Shown here in pieces: positions 9,294-17,743 of a stretch of 64,000 nucleotides of DNA. A program made the position numbers and the translations under genes. Within the stretch, counting starts at the first letter, position 1; each line of letters begins with the position of its first letter. The DNA is from Symbiopectobacterium purcellii (GTDB taxonomy: Bacteria; Pseudomonadota; Gammaproteobacteria; Enterobacterales; Enterobacteriaceae), in contig NZ_CP081864.1 of assembly GCF_019797845.1 (NCBI RefSeq), positions 558,001-622,000 of the forward strand, in the 5' to 3' direction. The notes under the pieces are model-generated. The model was not told where the DNA came from, made no database searches, and saw only the letters and a list, made by a program, of their open reading frames with translations.

Positions 9294-9444
9294 CATTGAC
9301 CTCTGCTAAAATCAAGCCGCTGCGCCATTTGTCATGACGGTGAGCGGGTGGGGGAATGACCAATCGAAGAAATGCGGTAGTGAACGTTGCACACAGGGTG
9401 TGCAGTGATGAAGGTGATTTCAGACTGCCATGTCACAGCCTTGA

Positions 9445-9606
9445 TTAACGGGCTGGAACAGGTCGTAGAGGCTTGTCAGTCAGTTCGAGGATATCGATAA
9501 CCTTTCGGTATCCGTTTCTCAACCATTGAACCCATTTATCCAGGTGGGTTTCTTGCGGGTGATAGCTCCCCATGAGGGCAGCATGACCCGCGAATGCATA
9601 ATGCAT
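9445..9606 (-). CDS. Small phage protein, unknown (53 residues)
   Basis: A short frame beginning MHYAFAGHAALMGSYHPQ and ending PLRPVPAR, with a good AGGAG ribosome site. It runs in the same direction as xis and the upstream small gene and sits in the delayed-early left arm, where lambdoid phages carry many small genes. I have seen similar small phage proteins but know of no function. Confidence 0.6.
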   Translation of the reverse strand: MHYAFAGHAALMGSYHPQETHLDKWVQWLRNGYRKVIDILELTDKPLRPVPAR

Positions 9607-9621
9607 GGGGTGCTCCTGTTT

Positions 9622-9831
9622 TTATATTGTGATTTGGGTATCGTATTTTGCATGGCTCATGGTTTGCCAACTCAGGCCGTTATCTTTGGATAACATGCGC
9701 CAGTAGAGGGAGAGTCGTATTGATAAATAACCGGTTCGTCGTAGGCGTCTTGCATGGATAAGTCCTTCACGGTATAAGCGCTTAAATAACTTCTCCCGCT
9801 CTCTTATCCTGTTAGGTATTTTAGGTTTCAT
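9622..9831 (-). CDS. Small basic phage protein, unknown (69 residues)
   Basis: Very basic: REREKLFKRLYREGLIHARRLRRTGYLSIRL near the N-terminus suggests nucleic-acid binding. The ribosome site AAGGA overlaps the stop of the antirepressor gene just upstream, so it is co-translated with it. No domain recognised. Confidence 0.55.
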   Translation of the reverse strand: MKPKIPNRIREREKLFKRLYREGLIHARRLRRTGYLSIRLSLYWRMLSKDNGLSWQTMSHAKYDTQITI

Positions 9832-9840
9832 AATTTTTCC

Positions 9841-10626
9841 TTATGCAGCCTGAATATATTTGTCGTGGGTAAATTCACCGTTCCAGCCTTTCTTCATCGG
9901 AAGCTCGTTTTTCAGATAGTGGCGATACAGCCATTTGGCACCTTCTTTTAAAAGAATGACTTCATAAAATTGTTTCTTGCCTTTTTCGGTGTTAACGGTG
10001 ACCGTTTTCTCGGTAAAGTATTTATCTCGCGCATACGCCTTTACACGCCATTCATAGGGCTTGTTTTCTTCTTGCTGTGCGTCGTAAAGAAAATTACGCT
10101 CTGCCAAGAACAGATTTACTCCCATAATATTCACACCGTTAAGTTGCTTGCAGAACTTGACTGGCGTCATGCCGACCTGGAACAGGTTTTCCAGGCTGTC
10201 CACGGTTTGCTTAAGTTCTTCCACCTGTTCGGTATAGTTCAGCAGCATTCCGCGCAGCCATGTCGGGTCATTGAGTTGCGGTAGGGCAACAGCAGCCTTG
10301 GCTTGTTTCTCGCACTGGATGAAGTACTGGCGCGCCTCTTTGCCTTTCTCGTTGCGCTCGACCATCGAAAGCTCTTTCGCCATATCGATGCTTATAGCGT
10401 ATTCCTTGACCGGGCGGCCTCCGTTGGGGTTTTCGCCAGAATTGGCGAAAACTACATAGTCAATATTTTCGACAAATCCGTACTGCTTGATGCGGTCTTT
10501 AATCCAGTTGGAGAAATCCTTGCCGACCTTCAGGAACTCGTGAAGGTCACGGGCGTTAACCGTCTGGACGGCTTCGCCATTGATGCTATTGGTTTCGATG
10601 GCAATCAGTTGATGTTCTTTAGACAT
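9841..10626 (-). CDS. ant: Phage antirepressor, AntA/AntB type
   Basis: Start set at MSKEHQ (10626), which has GAGGA seven bases upstream. About 261 residues. The N-terminal AntA/AntB domain shows VNARDLHEFLKVGKDFSNWIKDRI, YGFVENIDY and GGRPVKEYAISIDMAKELSMVERNEKGKEARQYFIQCE. The C-terminal domain (residues about 140-260) resembles the ANT domain. Such proteins bind and inactivate phage repressors. It follows rha in the same leftward transcript after a hairpin. Confidence 0.85.
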   Translation of the reverse strand: MSKEHQLIAIETNSINGEAVQTVNARDLHEFLKVGKDFSNWIKDRIKQYGFVENIDYVVFANSGENPNGGRPVKEYAISIDMAKELSMVERNEKGKEARQYFIQCEKQAKAAVALPQLNDPTWLRGMLLNYTEQVEELKQTVDSLENLFQVGMTPVKFCKQLNGVNIMGVNLFLAERNFLYDAQQEENKPYEWRVKAYARDKYFTEKTVTVNTEKGKKQFYEVILLKEGAKWLYRHYLKNELPMKKGWNGEFTHDKYIQAA

Positions 10627-10661
10627 AGTAAGGTCCTCACAAGTCAATGTGATTAATGAAA

Positions 10662-10680
10662 CCCCGGTACGATACCGGGG
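10662..10680 (-). terminator. Strong hairpin between rha and ant
   Basis: CCCCGGTA, a three-base loop, TACCGGGG, then TTTC on the minus strand. It may be a weak terminator or an mRNA-stabilising hairpin that sets the rha:ant ratio. Confidence 0.5.
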
Positions 10681-10692
10681 CGGGATTAGTGA

Positions 10693-11451
10693 TTAGTGGC
10701 GTTGAAGGAACTGGCTAACGTTCGCCTGTTGCCATTTTTCGAGCGCGTGGGTCATCACGCCGTAATGCTGCTGCGTGCTCTCTTCAAGCATGTGCTGCAT
10801 CTCGCCCAGTACGATAGCCTCATCCTCGCGATGACGCAGAACACGGCGTATCGTCTCCTTCTCTGCGTCGAAGATGGCACCCTTGAGCGTGTTGGTAATG
10901 CTGTAGATACGGCGGCACTCTTCGGCCAGCAGGGGGAGTTGCCGGATTTCGAAGTGCTGAGGGGAGGTAACGCCCGTTACGCGGCGCAGGGCATACCAGA
11001 TGGCGTTACTCCATGCCCGGTCAAAATGAAAGCCGTTGCTCATGCTCCAAACGAGGCGGGTGAGGCTGTCAACGTCATCATTACTGAATAGTTCGGCGGC
11101 CTGTGGTTTGTATTTCGGTATTGAGCCAAGCTCTGCCTCCATGCGGTTAAACTCCACGATGTAAGCTTCCTTGAACGCTGCGGCCTTCTTGCCAGTGAAG
11201 CCCATGACGAGGAAGACGAAGCCGTCTTTGGTCATCTCAAACATCGGGCGTTTTTCGCCTTTTGGATCAGTATAATCAACCGCCTCAAAATTGAGGGCGT
11301 TAAATTTGGGGGAGCATTCAAGGTTATCTATGGCCCGTAAAACGTTATCGTGGCGCTTAGTGAAATAATCGGCAACGTCCTTGGATGTAGTAACAGCTTT
11401 ACCGTTATGGATCGTGACTTTGGGTGTAGCAAGGGCTTGTTGAAGTGTCAT
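10693..11451 (-). CDS. rha: Phage regulatory protein, Rha family
   Basis: The ATG at 11451 has GGAGG immediately upstream; the longer frame back to 11607 lies in a conserved leader and is not used. 252 residues. The N-terminal Rha domain has TSKDVADYFTKRHDNVLRAIDNLE and FEMTKDGFVFLVMGFTGKKAAAFKEAYIVEFNRME. The C-terminal half (LTRLVWSMSNGFHFDRAW onward) is homologous to that of the BRO-N protein at 51580. Rha proteins interfere with phage growth or repression when integration host factor is lacking. Confidence 0.85.
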   Translation of the reverse strand: MTLQQALATPKVTIHNGKAVTTSKDVADYFTKRHDNVLRAIDNLECSPKFNALNFEAVDYTDPKGEKRPMFEMTKDGFVFLVMGFTGKKAAAFKEAYIVEFNRMEAELGSIPKYKPQAAELFSNDDVDSLTRLVWSMSNGFHFDRAWSNAIWYALRRVTGVTSPQHFEIRQLPLLAEECRRIYSITNTLKGAIFDAEKETIRRVLRHREDEAIVLGEMQHMLEESTQQHYGVMTHALEKWQQANVSQFLQRH

Positions 11452-11627
11452 GATGACCTCCGATGGTTTCTTTGTGTTATCACCACCAGAGTTGTCACGC
11501 TCGTAGGTGGTGAACTGAACGGGGGTGACAATACCGGAGAAACCGCCCGGCCAGTCTTTCGACTGCCCCATCCAGCCCACCATAGAGGTGTAGCTTTCAG
11601 GCAACAAAAAACACGCTCGCGGCGTGT
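11452..11627 (-). promoter_or_regulatory. Terminator plus structured leader upstream of rha
   Basis: On the minus strand a terminator (ACACGC, loop, GCGTGT, then T6; 11605-11627) precedes about 150 nt of leader before rha. The leader contains TATGGTGGGCTG, TTCAGTTCACCACCTA and GGTGGTGATA. The CACCAC element can pair with either GGTGG element, giving two alternative folds. The same three blocks occur in order before the gene at 51580. Confidence 0.5.
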
Positions 11628-11728
11628 CGTTGTCGCGGTTTCATCATCGGGTTGTCACGCCCGGCACCTGAATTTGCAGATGCAGCTTGACTATAGCGCA
11701 TGGGTTCTCCTTGCGTCAATATGTTGGT

Positions 11729-11983
11729 TTATGCTGCTACACCGTTCATCATGACTCCTAAGAGCCTTGGAAACAGACTGTCGTAGAAATGGGGCTGCGT
11801 CTGGCGAGGATTGGCTGGGTCAGTGAGATTCTTGCCAAATTGCAAGCCTTTCTCTGTTAGCGACCAGAACAGCTTCTCTTTGTCGGGATGCTTGCTGCTG
11901 GGACGTGACTTTCGCTCAGTGAGTCCGAGCAATTGCAGGCGCTTGAAACCAAACTGCCAATGAACCGCGCTGCCTGAGAGCAT
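11729..11983 (-). pseudogene. Phage gene truncated by an IS903-like remnant
   Basis: The frame reads through 84 residues, but the first about 11 come from a transposase remnant in the wrong frame. The genuine part starts near FKRLQLLGLTERKS and continues to the stop with a winged-helix look (WSLTEKGLQFGKNL). The original start is missing. The parent gene is probably a small phage DNA-binding protein from the antirepressor region. Confidence 0.5.
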
Positions 11984-12103
11984 TGTTGTAGACGGACCCG
12001 TTGGTTATTTTAAACTTTTTTTGCCATGGTAACCTTATGTTGAAACGGATGCAGCTATCATACCCCCCCAATCCAATAAAAAATCGATTTATTCAGCAAA
12101 GCC
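11950..12103 (-). mobile_element. Relic of an IS903-type (IS5 family) element, one end only
   Basis: Reading leftward from 12103 the sequence begins GGCTTTGCTGAATAAATC, the IS903-type terminal repeat. The transposase start is at 12027 (MAKKV, then, after a frameshift, KITNGSVYNNALRQRG), as in IS903 transposases. It stops about 26 codons in, where it joins phage sequence. The other end is absent, so it is immobile. Confidence 0.7.
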
Positions 12104-12147
12104 ACTTCGGAGTTGGATCCGATCCTGATTAATTAGGAGTATATGTT

Positions 12148-13869
12148 ATGGGTATGAAAAATGAAGTTTCCATATGTGATTTTCTGTCAAGCACAAAAGA
12201 TAAAATTCCTCCAATAAAAACAAAAAAATACTTAAAAGATGCAGATATCTTTGAAGAAAATGATATTTTATATGGTCAATACACGGCTAAAAAAGGTGAT
12301 AAAAATTGCTTTAATATTATACACGAGCTATTAAGAAACCCCAGATCATTAAAAGATAACCACATATGTATAGCAAACAATATAAATTACAATGAAAATG
12401 AAATAGTTAAAATAACATTTAATCAATTTCAACCTGAGATTTCTTTGTGCAACCCAAAAACCAACATAGGAAAAACAGTTTTAGAAAAAGATGATGGGAT
12501 GAAAAATTTAAAAAAAATAATCCCTGTTGTGTTTTTTTTATTTAGCCACATAGGTGCTGAAGCTGCTATAAAAATCGGTAATGCTATGAATGTAGACAAA
12601 TTACTTGAGTTTGCAAAAACAGCTTACAAACTAAGATATTATAAATTTAATAGACATGTAGATTATAAAAAAATCTGCGAGGAGACACTTAAAATATTAA
12701 AATTAGATAAAGATGATTTTGATATATCTTTTCATTCAATAAAGCAAGAAATAATCGATGTGATTTTTGATGAGAATAATAGTTTTTTTGATAAAAGTAT
12801 CTCACATTCTGAAAAAAGATTAAATATTAGTCTCGCAGATGCTGAACTCTTAATATATCACAAAGACTTTTCCATAGATCTTGAATCATTGATTCAACTT
12901 TTAGATGAATACATGGGACAAAATAATTATATTTTTTCTGAAATAAAATCAATAAAAAAAAATTCCCTGCAGTATATGTTAGAATGTAAAGATGTGATAA
13001 CCGCAGGGTTCTCTCAACTTGCAGGAAAGATTGAAAAATTACATTTTGCATTAAAATCATTAGATAATAATTCTCCTTTTAATAGTTATATTAACAACTA
13101 CTTTTCTCAAATTGTAGAACCGAACCGTTTAACTAAATCAGTTATTTTTTTTAAGGCTGTTGTCAGTAAAATAAATAAAAGCATTAAAGAAATCATGGAG
13201 AATGCATTCGAGAATATTTATATCGCATCGACAAAACAAGTAGAAAAAAAATCTGAAGAAGGGAGTTATTTTTTTTCTGCTTTACTGAAAGATATGAGCA
13301 GCTTTGAAAGTGTTACCCATATAGAGAAATTTGTACAGTTACCCTATGCTTTTAACTGCTTTGCGGAGAAAAAGAAGAAATCAATAGTTTTTTGTGCTGA
13401 TAGCATATTTAGTCGAAATCCTTATAATTCAACTGTAAATACCAGAAAAACGTCGATTAATGTGGAAAATATGATAATTCATGAACTTACTCATTATGTT
13501 GAAGATACTATAGATTTTTTCTATCATGATAAACAGAAGGATGCTTTTCCTGATTTAGAAGAAGCCATAAAAGAGTTGTCAGATTTTATAAATTTAGGGG
13601 AAATTACAAACGAGGATGAACACAAATATATCGACTTGTCATTACTTAAAATAACACACCCAGAATTCATCTCACTTGGTAAATACCTAAAAATTATATG
13701 TGATAAAAACAACATAGCTTTTAATCTTTTTAATGTTAAGAATATTTCCAAGAGCAAAGCTTTTATGGATCAAGTAAGACTGTTGAATGCCGACAGTCTA
13801 ACACTTTATATTATGGATATTACAAAGTATGTCATCGATAACTTGTCTTCTGATTTATCCATGCAGTGA
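12148..13869 (+). CDS. A+T-rich putative zinc metalloprotease effector or toxin
   Basis: 573 residues with TAGGAG nine bases upstream. Base composition is far more A+T-rich than the phage genes around it, so it looks recently acquired. The key motif is IIHELTHYVEDT, with HELTH at residues 445-449, the HExxH zinc site of metalloproteases; acidic residues follow downstream (FPDLEEAIKEL) that could supply the third ligand. The first 400 residues are Lys/Asn/Ile-rich, largely helical by composition, with no signal peptide. A hydrophobic stretch lies near residues 123-140. No family is recognised. Prophage location and layout (long N-terminal region, C-terminal protease) resemble translocated effectors; that role is inferred. 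Confidence 0.7.
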   Translation: MGMKNEVSICDFLSSTKDKIPPIKTKKYLKDADIFEENDILYGQYTAKKGDKNCFNIIHELLRNPRSLKDNHICIANNINYNENEIVKITFNQFQPEISLCNPKTNIGKTVLEKDDGMKNLKKIIPVVFFLFSHIGAEAAIKIGNAMNVDKLLEFAKTAYKLRYYKFNRHVDYKKICEETLKILKLDKDDFDISFHSIKQEIIDVIFDENNSFFDKSISHSEKRLNISLADAELLIYHKDFSIDLESLIQLLDEYMGQNNYIFSEIKSIKKNSLQYMLECKDVITAGFSQLAGKIEKLHFALKSLDNNSPFNSYINNYFSQIVEPNRLTKSVIFFKAVVSKINKSIKEIMENAFENIYIASTKQVEKKSEEGSYFFSALLKDMSSFESVTHIEKFVQLPYAFNCFAEKKKKSIVFCADSIFSRNPYNSTVNTRKTSINVENMIIHELTHYVEDTIDFFYHDKQKDAFPDLEEAIKELSDFINLGEITNEDEHKYIDLSLLKITHPEFISLGKYLKIICDKNNIAFNLFNVKNISKSKAFMDQVRLLNADSLTLYIMDITKYVIDNLSSDLSMQ

Positions 13870-13883
13870 TTGGCAGTGAAATA

Positions 13884-14055
13884 AGCTTTATTAAATAAAA
13901 GTGAATGATGCTGTTATGACAAGCCTGTTTTGGATTAAAATGCTGATCGCTCCGGGATGCATCACCACGCTCTGGATGTAACAGACTGATTTTACATCAA
14001 GGGAATTTGCAGCTTTATGGCTGCACCTCATAATATCTATTTATTCAACAACGCC
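13884..14055. mobile_element. Degenerate IS903-like miniature element
   Basis: 172 bp with ends AGCTTTATTAAATAA and TTATTCAACAACGCC, variants of the IS903-type terminal repeat. The interior matches the element at 16893-17065 with many differences. No flanking target duplication remains and there is no coding capacity. Confidence 0.7.
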
Positions 14056-14135
14056 CAGCGCCGGGCTAACTTGCAAAATTTTGCAGATTGACGGTCAGAT
14101 CGCTTACACTTGACTTAACACAGGAGGATTTCCCC

Positions 14136-14618
14136 ATGGGCCAAGTCGCATTTGATACATTGCAGGCGTCAGAAGAGCTTGAAACTGCTGGCATTTCGAG
14201 AGAGCAGGCCAAAGCAATTTCTCTCGTGGTACGCAAGTCTCATGAAGTAGCGGATGTCGCTACCAAGGCAGATATTGCCGAAGTAAACCGAAATGTCGCC
14301 GATGTCCGTAAGGACCTATCCGCAGAGATAGCCAATGTCCGTAAGGACCTGTCCGCAGAGATAGCCAATGTCCGTAAGGACCTGTCCGCAGAGATAGCCA
14401 ATGTCCGTAAGGACCTGTCCGCAGAGATAGCCAATGTCCGTAAGGACCTGTCCGCAGAGATAGCCGATGTCCGTAAGGATCTGTCCGCAGATATAGCCTT
14501 GCTTCGTAAGGATGTTGAACACACTGCAAATGGACTATTGATAAAACTGAGTGCGGTGATGCTCGCTATAGCTGGTCTGGCATCGACTATTGTCACTGTG
14601 GTCATTAAGCTGCTTTGA
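14136..14618 (+). CDS. Coiled-coil membrane-anchored protein, DUF1640-like, with 11-residue repeats
   Basis: Start at MGQVAFDTL with AGGAGG eight bases upstream. 160 residues: an N-terminal domain (LQASEELETAGISREQAKAISLVVRKSHEVADVATKAD) typical of DUF1640/CCDC90-like proteins, then six tandem 11-residue units of the type NVRKDLSAEIA, then a C-terminal transmembrane helix (KLSAVMLAIAGLASTIVTVVIKLL). The repeats form a continuous coiled coil. The paralogue at 40582 has only about two units. The function in phage is unknown. Confidence 0.8.
   Translation: MGQVAFDTLQASEELETAGISREQAKAISLVVRKSHEVADVATKADIAEVNRNVADVRKDLSAEIANVRKDLSAEIANVRKDLSAEIANVRKDLSAEIANVRKDLSAEIADVRKDLSADIALLRKDVEHTANGLLIKLSAVMLAIAGLASTIVTVVIKLL
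14301..14498 (+). repeat. Six tandem 33-bp repeats inside the coiled-coil gene
   Basis: The unit encodes (N/D)VRKDLSAEIA. The middle four units are nearly identical in DNA and the outer ones slightly diverged. A 33-bp unit keeps the frame, so copy number can change by slippage or recombination without breaking the protein. Confidence 0.95.
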
Positions 14619-14689
14619 TATTTTAGCAACATGCCTCCCGCGTCAGCTGGCTCACCTGTTTGCGCAGCCGCCCGACGACGTGAAGGTAC

Positions 14690-15313
14690 TCATGCCGCCA
14701 CTTTGGCTAAGTTTCTAATAACTTCAAATTCTCTTTCAAGTTCAGCCAGGAACTGCGTTAACGCCTCCTCTATTGCAGCAACTAGTTTATCGTCCTGATG
14801 AATCCTCAACTGGTAATAGGCAAGGTCTGGCGGTAGTCTGTCGTCATAGCTGACAAAATCACACCATTTTCTGCCCGTACACATCATTTGGCCGTGCATT
14901 TGGAGTAGGTATTGGTTTTTCGGCTTACCGGTCTTGATGGTCTCTAAATGCGTCCATGTGTTGGGGCATTTTATTTCTATCAGGCCATCATTTCCGACCA
15001 AGCCATCAGGCGATGCACCAAATCCTACGATACCTGGATGGGGAATAAATCCCACTTCCGTAACTTCTGCGTCAAATTGGTTAAGCAGGTACATTTCACG
15101 CGCTATCGGCTCAAGGTCTGTTCCGCGTTGCATGGCTGCATTGGCGAATCCGCTCTCTAACTTCCCGGTCAGGCGCTGGCATATAAGCTCTGCCATGTAG
15201 TTCTGACGGCTGGCAGAATAGCCCGATTTGGTTTTAGCCATTACGTCAGACAGGCGACTGGCGGTCACATTGCCACATCGGGCGGCGAACCACTCATCAG
15301 TTCTCTGTTCCAT
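14690..15313 (-). CDS. exo: Lambda exonuclease-like (YqaJ) recombination nuclease
   Basis: Start at MEQRTDEWF (15313) with GAGGTGGAG upstream. 207 residues, close to lambda Exo (226). The nuclease site is visible as GASPDGLVGNDGLIEIKCP (D, then ExK). It would digest the 5' strand of double-strand breaks and load Bet. It overlaps bet by 17 bp and is co-transcribed leftward from pL. The copy at 41206 is about 85-90% identical. Confidence 0.9.
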   Translation of the reverse strand: MEQRTDEWFAARCGNVTASRLSDVMAKTKSGYSASRQNYMAELICQRLTGKLESGFANAAMQRGTDLEPIAREMYLLNQFDAEVTEVGFIPHPGIVGFGASPDGLVGNDGLIEIKCPNTWTHLETIKTGKPKNQYLLQMHGQMMCTGRKWCDFVSYDDRLPPDLAYYQLRIHQDDKLVAAIEEALTQFLAELEREFEVIRNLAKVAA

Positions 15314-16037
15314 GCTCCACCTCTCTGTATTCTGCTTCGAGTGGGGCGGTGTTCTTGATGCGCTCCTTCTCTGCATTGCCGATAATCTGGCGCTCTTCGT
15401 GGGTCAGGTTTTTCCATGTTTTAGCGAAGACTTCCATGCTAATCTGAGCCGCCTCTTCGCACCTGGCAATGAGTGCAGGGCGGCGCTCGTCCGTCTCTTG
15501 TCCAGCAACAACACTTGCTGGCGTGCTTTCTATAATCCGCTCCGCCTCGTCACTGTCGTAAATGCCCGCGAAGCCAAATGCCATGCGTGCACACTGAATA
15601 AGTGACTTGTGGCGCAGCATGCGGGTGGGGTGTGATTGCCACGGCTGGGTATTGCGCTTACACTCGCCCATGTATTCGGTGACTAGAGTGGGGTGTTTGC
15701 GATCTTTACGGTAAATCCTGCAAGTCGATGCGCCCTCGTCCTTATCGTAGCTGAATTCCATGCCATCGAATTGCGGATGTTCGTTAATGATGCGCGCCCA
15801 TCCATCGACCCCCACAACCGGAACAATGCCGCCCTTGTCAGGAAAGGCATAAATTTCTTTTGTCCACGGGTTGAGTCCGTACTGGTTGGCAACAATAAGC
15901 AGGGCGGTAAATTGCTCGTCGGTTACGCTACCGCCCTTGAATGCCGTATTCTTGAGCGTGCTCATTAATTCGGTGCCGGGTGCCATGCCAAGGCGTTCAG
16001 CCAGTTTTCCAGCCATGGTTGCTAATGCCGTGCTCAT
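15297..16037 (-). CDS. bet: Single-strand annealing recombinase Bet
   Basis: Start at MSTALATMAGKLAERLG with CGGAGG upstream; the frame before it is not conserved. 246 residues with the RecT/Bet core (FTALLIVANQYGLNPWTKEIYAFPDKGGIVPVVGVDGW and a GECKRNTQPWQSHPTRMLRHKSLIQCARMAFGF region). It anneals complementary single strands made by Exo. It overlaps the upstream gene by ATGA. Confidence 0.92.
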   Translation of the reverse strand: MSTALATMAGKLAERLGMAPGTELMSTLKNTAFKGGSVTDEQFTALLIVANQYGLNPWTKEIYAFPDKGGIVPVVGVDGWARIINEHPQFDGMEFSYDKDEGASTCRIYRKDRKHPTLVTEYMGECKRNTQPWQSHPTRMLRHKSLIQCARMAFGFAGIYDSDEAERIIESTPASVVAGQETDERRPALIARCEEAAQISMEVFAKTWKNLTHEERQIIGNAEKERIKNTAPLEAEYREVEHGTEN

Positions 16038-16342
16038 GCTGCATCCTCCGTGCTGTTCTGCCTGTGATAAATCCAAAAAGCCATTTCCACTTTCACCCGG
16101 TGGAAAATGGCGTCGAATACTCGCTGACTCTCGGCTTCCTGATAATCAACGTCGCTATCTTCCATGTACTCACAGGCTAGCGATGTGTAAGCATCAGGCC
16201 AGTGCTTTCTGAGCGGTTCACGAAAGCTTTCGATAGACTTCTCCGCCAATTGCTCAGCCTCTGCGTAACAGTCCTCTGTTATTTCAGGCGGCATTTCTTC
16301 CATGATTTTGCGAATGGCGTGTATCTTTGATGGATTAAGCAT
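16034..16342 (-). CDS. Conserved small phage protein upstream of bet
   Basis: Start at MLNPSKIHAIRKIMEEMPPE (16342) with AAGGGGA upstream. 102 residues, acidic and probably helical. Coupled to bet by ATGA. A closely similar gene lies in the same place in prophage C (42550-42858). It occupies the position of lambda gam, but I see no convincing Gam similarity. Confidence 0.7.
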   Translation of the reverse strand: MLNPSKIHAIRKIMEEMPPEITEDCYAEAEQLAEKSIESFREPLRKHWPDAYTSLACEYMEDSDVDYQEAESQRVFDAIFHRVKVEMAFWIYHRQNSTEDAA

Positions 16343-16520
16343 TGGGGTTCCCCTTCTGATTAACCGTTGCAATAAGCTGCTCGAATAACCGTTGCAGCCA
16401 GCTTTTGTTTTTGAAGCTCTGGCCCGTGACGATATTTGAGCGGTGATGTTCGATTGACCGAATCGGGTCAAATTTAATTTCAGGACGCACGGTGGGTGCG
16501 CCCGCGATAGCAAGTTCCAT
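16335..16520 (-). CDS. Small phage protein with variable N-terminus
   Basis: 61 residues. The last 25 (SWLQRLFEQLIATVNQKGNPNA) match the protein at 42851 exactly, while the first 35 differ, so the two prophages are recombining within this gene. It overlaps the next gene by 8 bp. Function unknown. Confidence 0.65.
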   Translation of the reverse strand: MELAIAGAPTVRPEIKFDPIRSIEHHRSNIVTGQSFKNKSWLQRLFEQLIATVNQKGNPNA

Positions 16521-16661
16521 CGTGGTTTTCCTTGATTTGGATTGATGTATAATTTTACCGATGAATATCGGCGCGGGTATAAAGAGATAGTTCAGTGTTA
16601 TCTATTATCAGTGTGATGTTGATTGCGGCGATAAGCGGATGATGGGAATGCTGGAAGTGTT

Positions 16662-17149
16662 TCAGTCATAGATACCCGTTAATTTTTTCACCTGCTTTTT
16701 GAGCCACTTATTTTCTTCCGTTAGATAGGCAAGGGTTAACTTATATTCCTTTGTTTCACTGTCATCCCCGGGGAGAATTTGAGTGTTCATCAAATAATGA
16801 GGATGGTTAATATTATTACTACCTGCTTTGTTGAATAAATAGATTTTATGCTGGCAGCCCAGTGAAACGACTGATCCCAGCAACGTAAAATCGGCTTTGT
16901 TAAATAATAGGGAATGATGCTGTTCTGACACACCTGTTTTGGACGAAAATGCTGCTCACCCCGGGATGCACCACCAAGCCCTGGGTGTAACATACTGATT
17001 TTACGTTAAGGAAATCCGCAGCCTTTATGGCTGTGCAGCATAATACCTATTTATTCAACAACGCCATTACTACCGTAAGTGATAACGCCCCTTTCCCTGT
17101 GATCAGGTTGATTGAAGGTCGTGATATGAGGTTTATTAAGTTGCATCAT
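16662..17149 (-). pseudogene. Small phage gene split by a miniature transposon
   Basis: Two halves flank the element at 16824-17065. The upstream half reads MMQLNKPHITTFNQ through ITYGSN; the downstream half reads NINHPHYLMNTQ through KKLTGIYD. Removing the element and one copy of its 9-bp duplication joins them in frame into a 78-residue protein with a basic coiled-coil end. This reconstruction supports a real gene now inactivated. Confidence 0.7.
16824..17065. mobile_element. IS903-like miniature element with 9-bp target duplication
   Basis: 242 bp beginning TGCTTTGTTGAATAAATAG and ending TTATTCAACAACGCC. It is flanked on both sides by ATTACTACC (16815-16823 and 17066-17074), the 9-bp duplication expected for IS903-type transposition. 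An internal GGCTTTGTTAAATAA at 16893 shows it is composite. No transposase. Confidence 0.85.
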
Positions 17150-17264
17150 TCAATTTTCCGTTGGCTATCAAAATATTTTCGTCAATGAGCTTTTGCATGG
17201 TGGCTCCTGTGGTGGTGTTTGAAATAACGCCATATTCTCCAAGCAGCACGACCCAACCTCAAAT

Positions 17265-17636
17265 TCAATGAACCAGCCGTGATGTATACGTCTGCTTTGC
17301 TCTGGCGGTAATGCCATACTCCGTTTTCGGCTTGCTGTACCAGATACGATGGGTAAGACGCTTAACCCTGTCGTACATTTTGGCGAAATGGTTAATTTGC
17401 TCTCTGAACCTGGCCAGTAAGTTGAAATTAACTCGTGGCGCACGTTTGCGCTTGAAGGCCAATTCAATGCGGGTAAGTGCTTTGCGTTTTACTGGCTTCT
17501 GCCCCAATACCTTATCAATACGTGATGTCACCAGTTCACGGCGGATAGCTTCTGCCTTGCGTCTGGCATGACGGCGAATAGCGGCGTTGGTTTTGCTAAC
17601 AGGATTAACGGATTTACGGTAAATGATAGTAGCCAT
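17265..17636 (-). CDS. N: N-like transcription antitermination protein
   Basis: Start at MATIIYRKSVNP (17636) with GGAGG upstream. 123 residues. The N-terminus (IIYRKS, then NAAIRRHARRKAEAIRREL at about residues 17-35) matches the arginine-rich boxB-binding region of P22 N, including the TYGKS-type beginning. The rest is basic and of unclear fold. It is the first gene of the leftward operon after cI, the position of lambda N, and a nut-like element lies in its leader. A close homologue is at 44247. Confidence 0.8.
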   Translation of the reverse strand: MATIIYRKSVNPVSKTNAAIRRHARRKAEAIRRELVTSRIDKVLGQKPVKRKALTRIELAFKRKRAPRVNFNLLARFREQINHFAKMYDRVKRLTHRIWYSKPKTEYGITARAKQTYTSRLVH

Positions 17637-17743
17637 GCTCCCCTCCAACAGATGGTTTTGGTGGTGTGGTGAGCCAGTGGTGGCCCTGGTGTTGGCTATA
17701 ATTTTTATTCAGCCCACCACATCCCAAAAACATCTGGGCAAAG

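Noticed and set aside
14240..14632. Long minus-strand frames opposite the coiled-coil gene
   Set aside because: Produced by the 33-bp repeat being open in all frames; no ribosome site.
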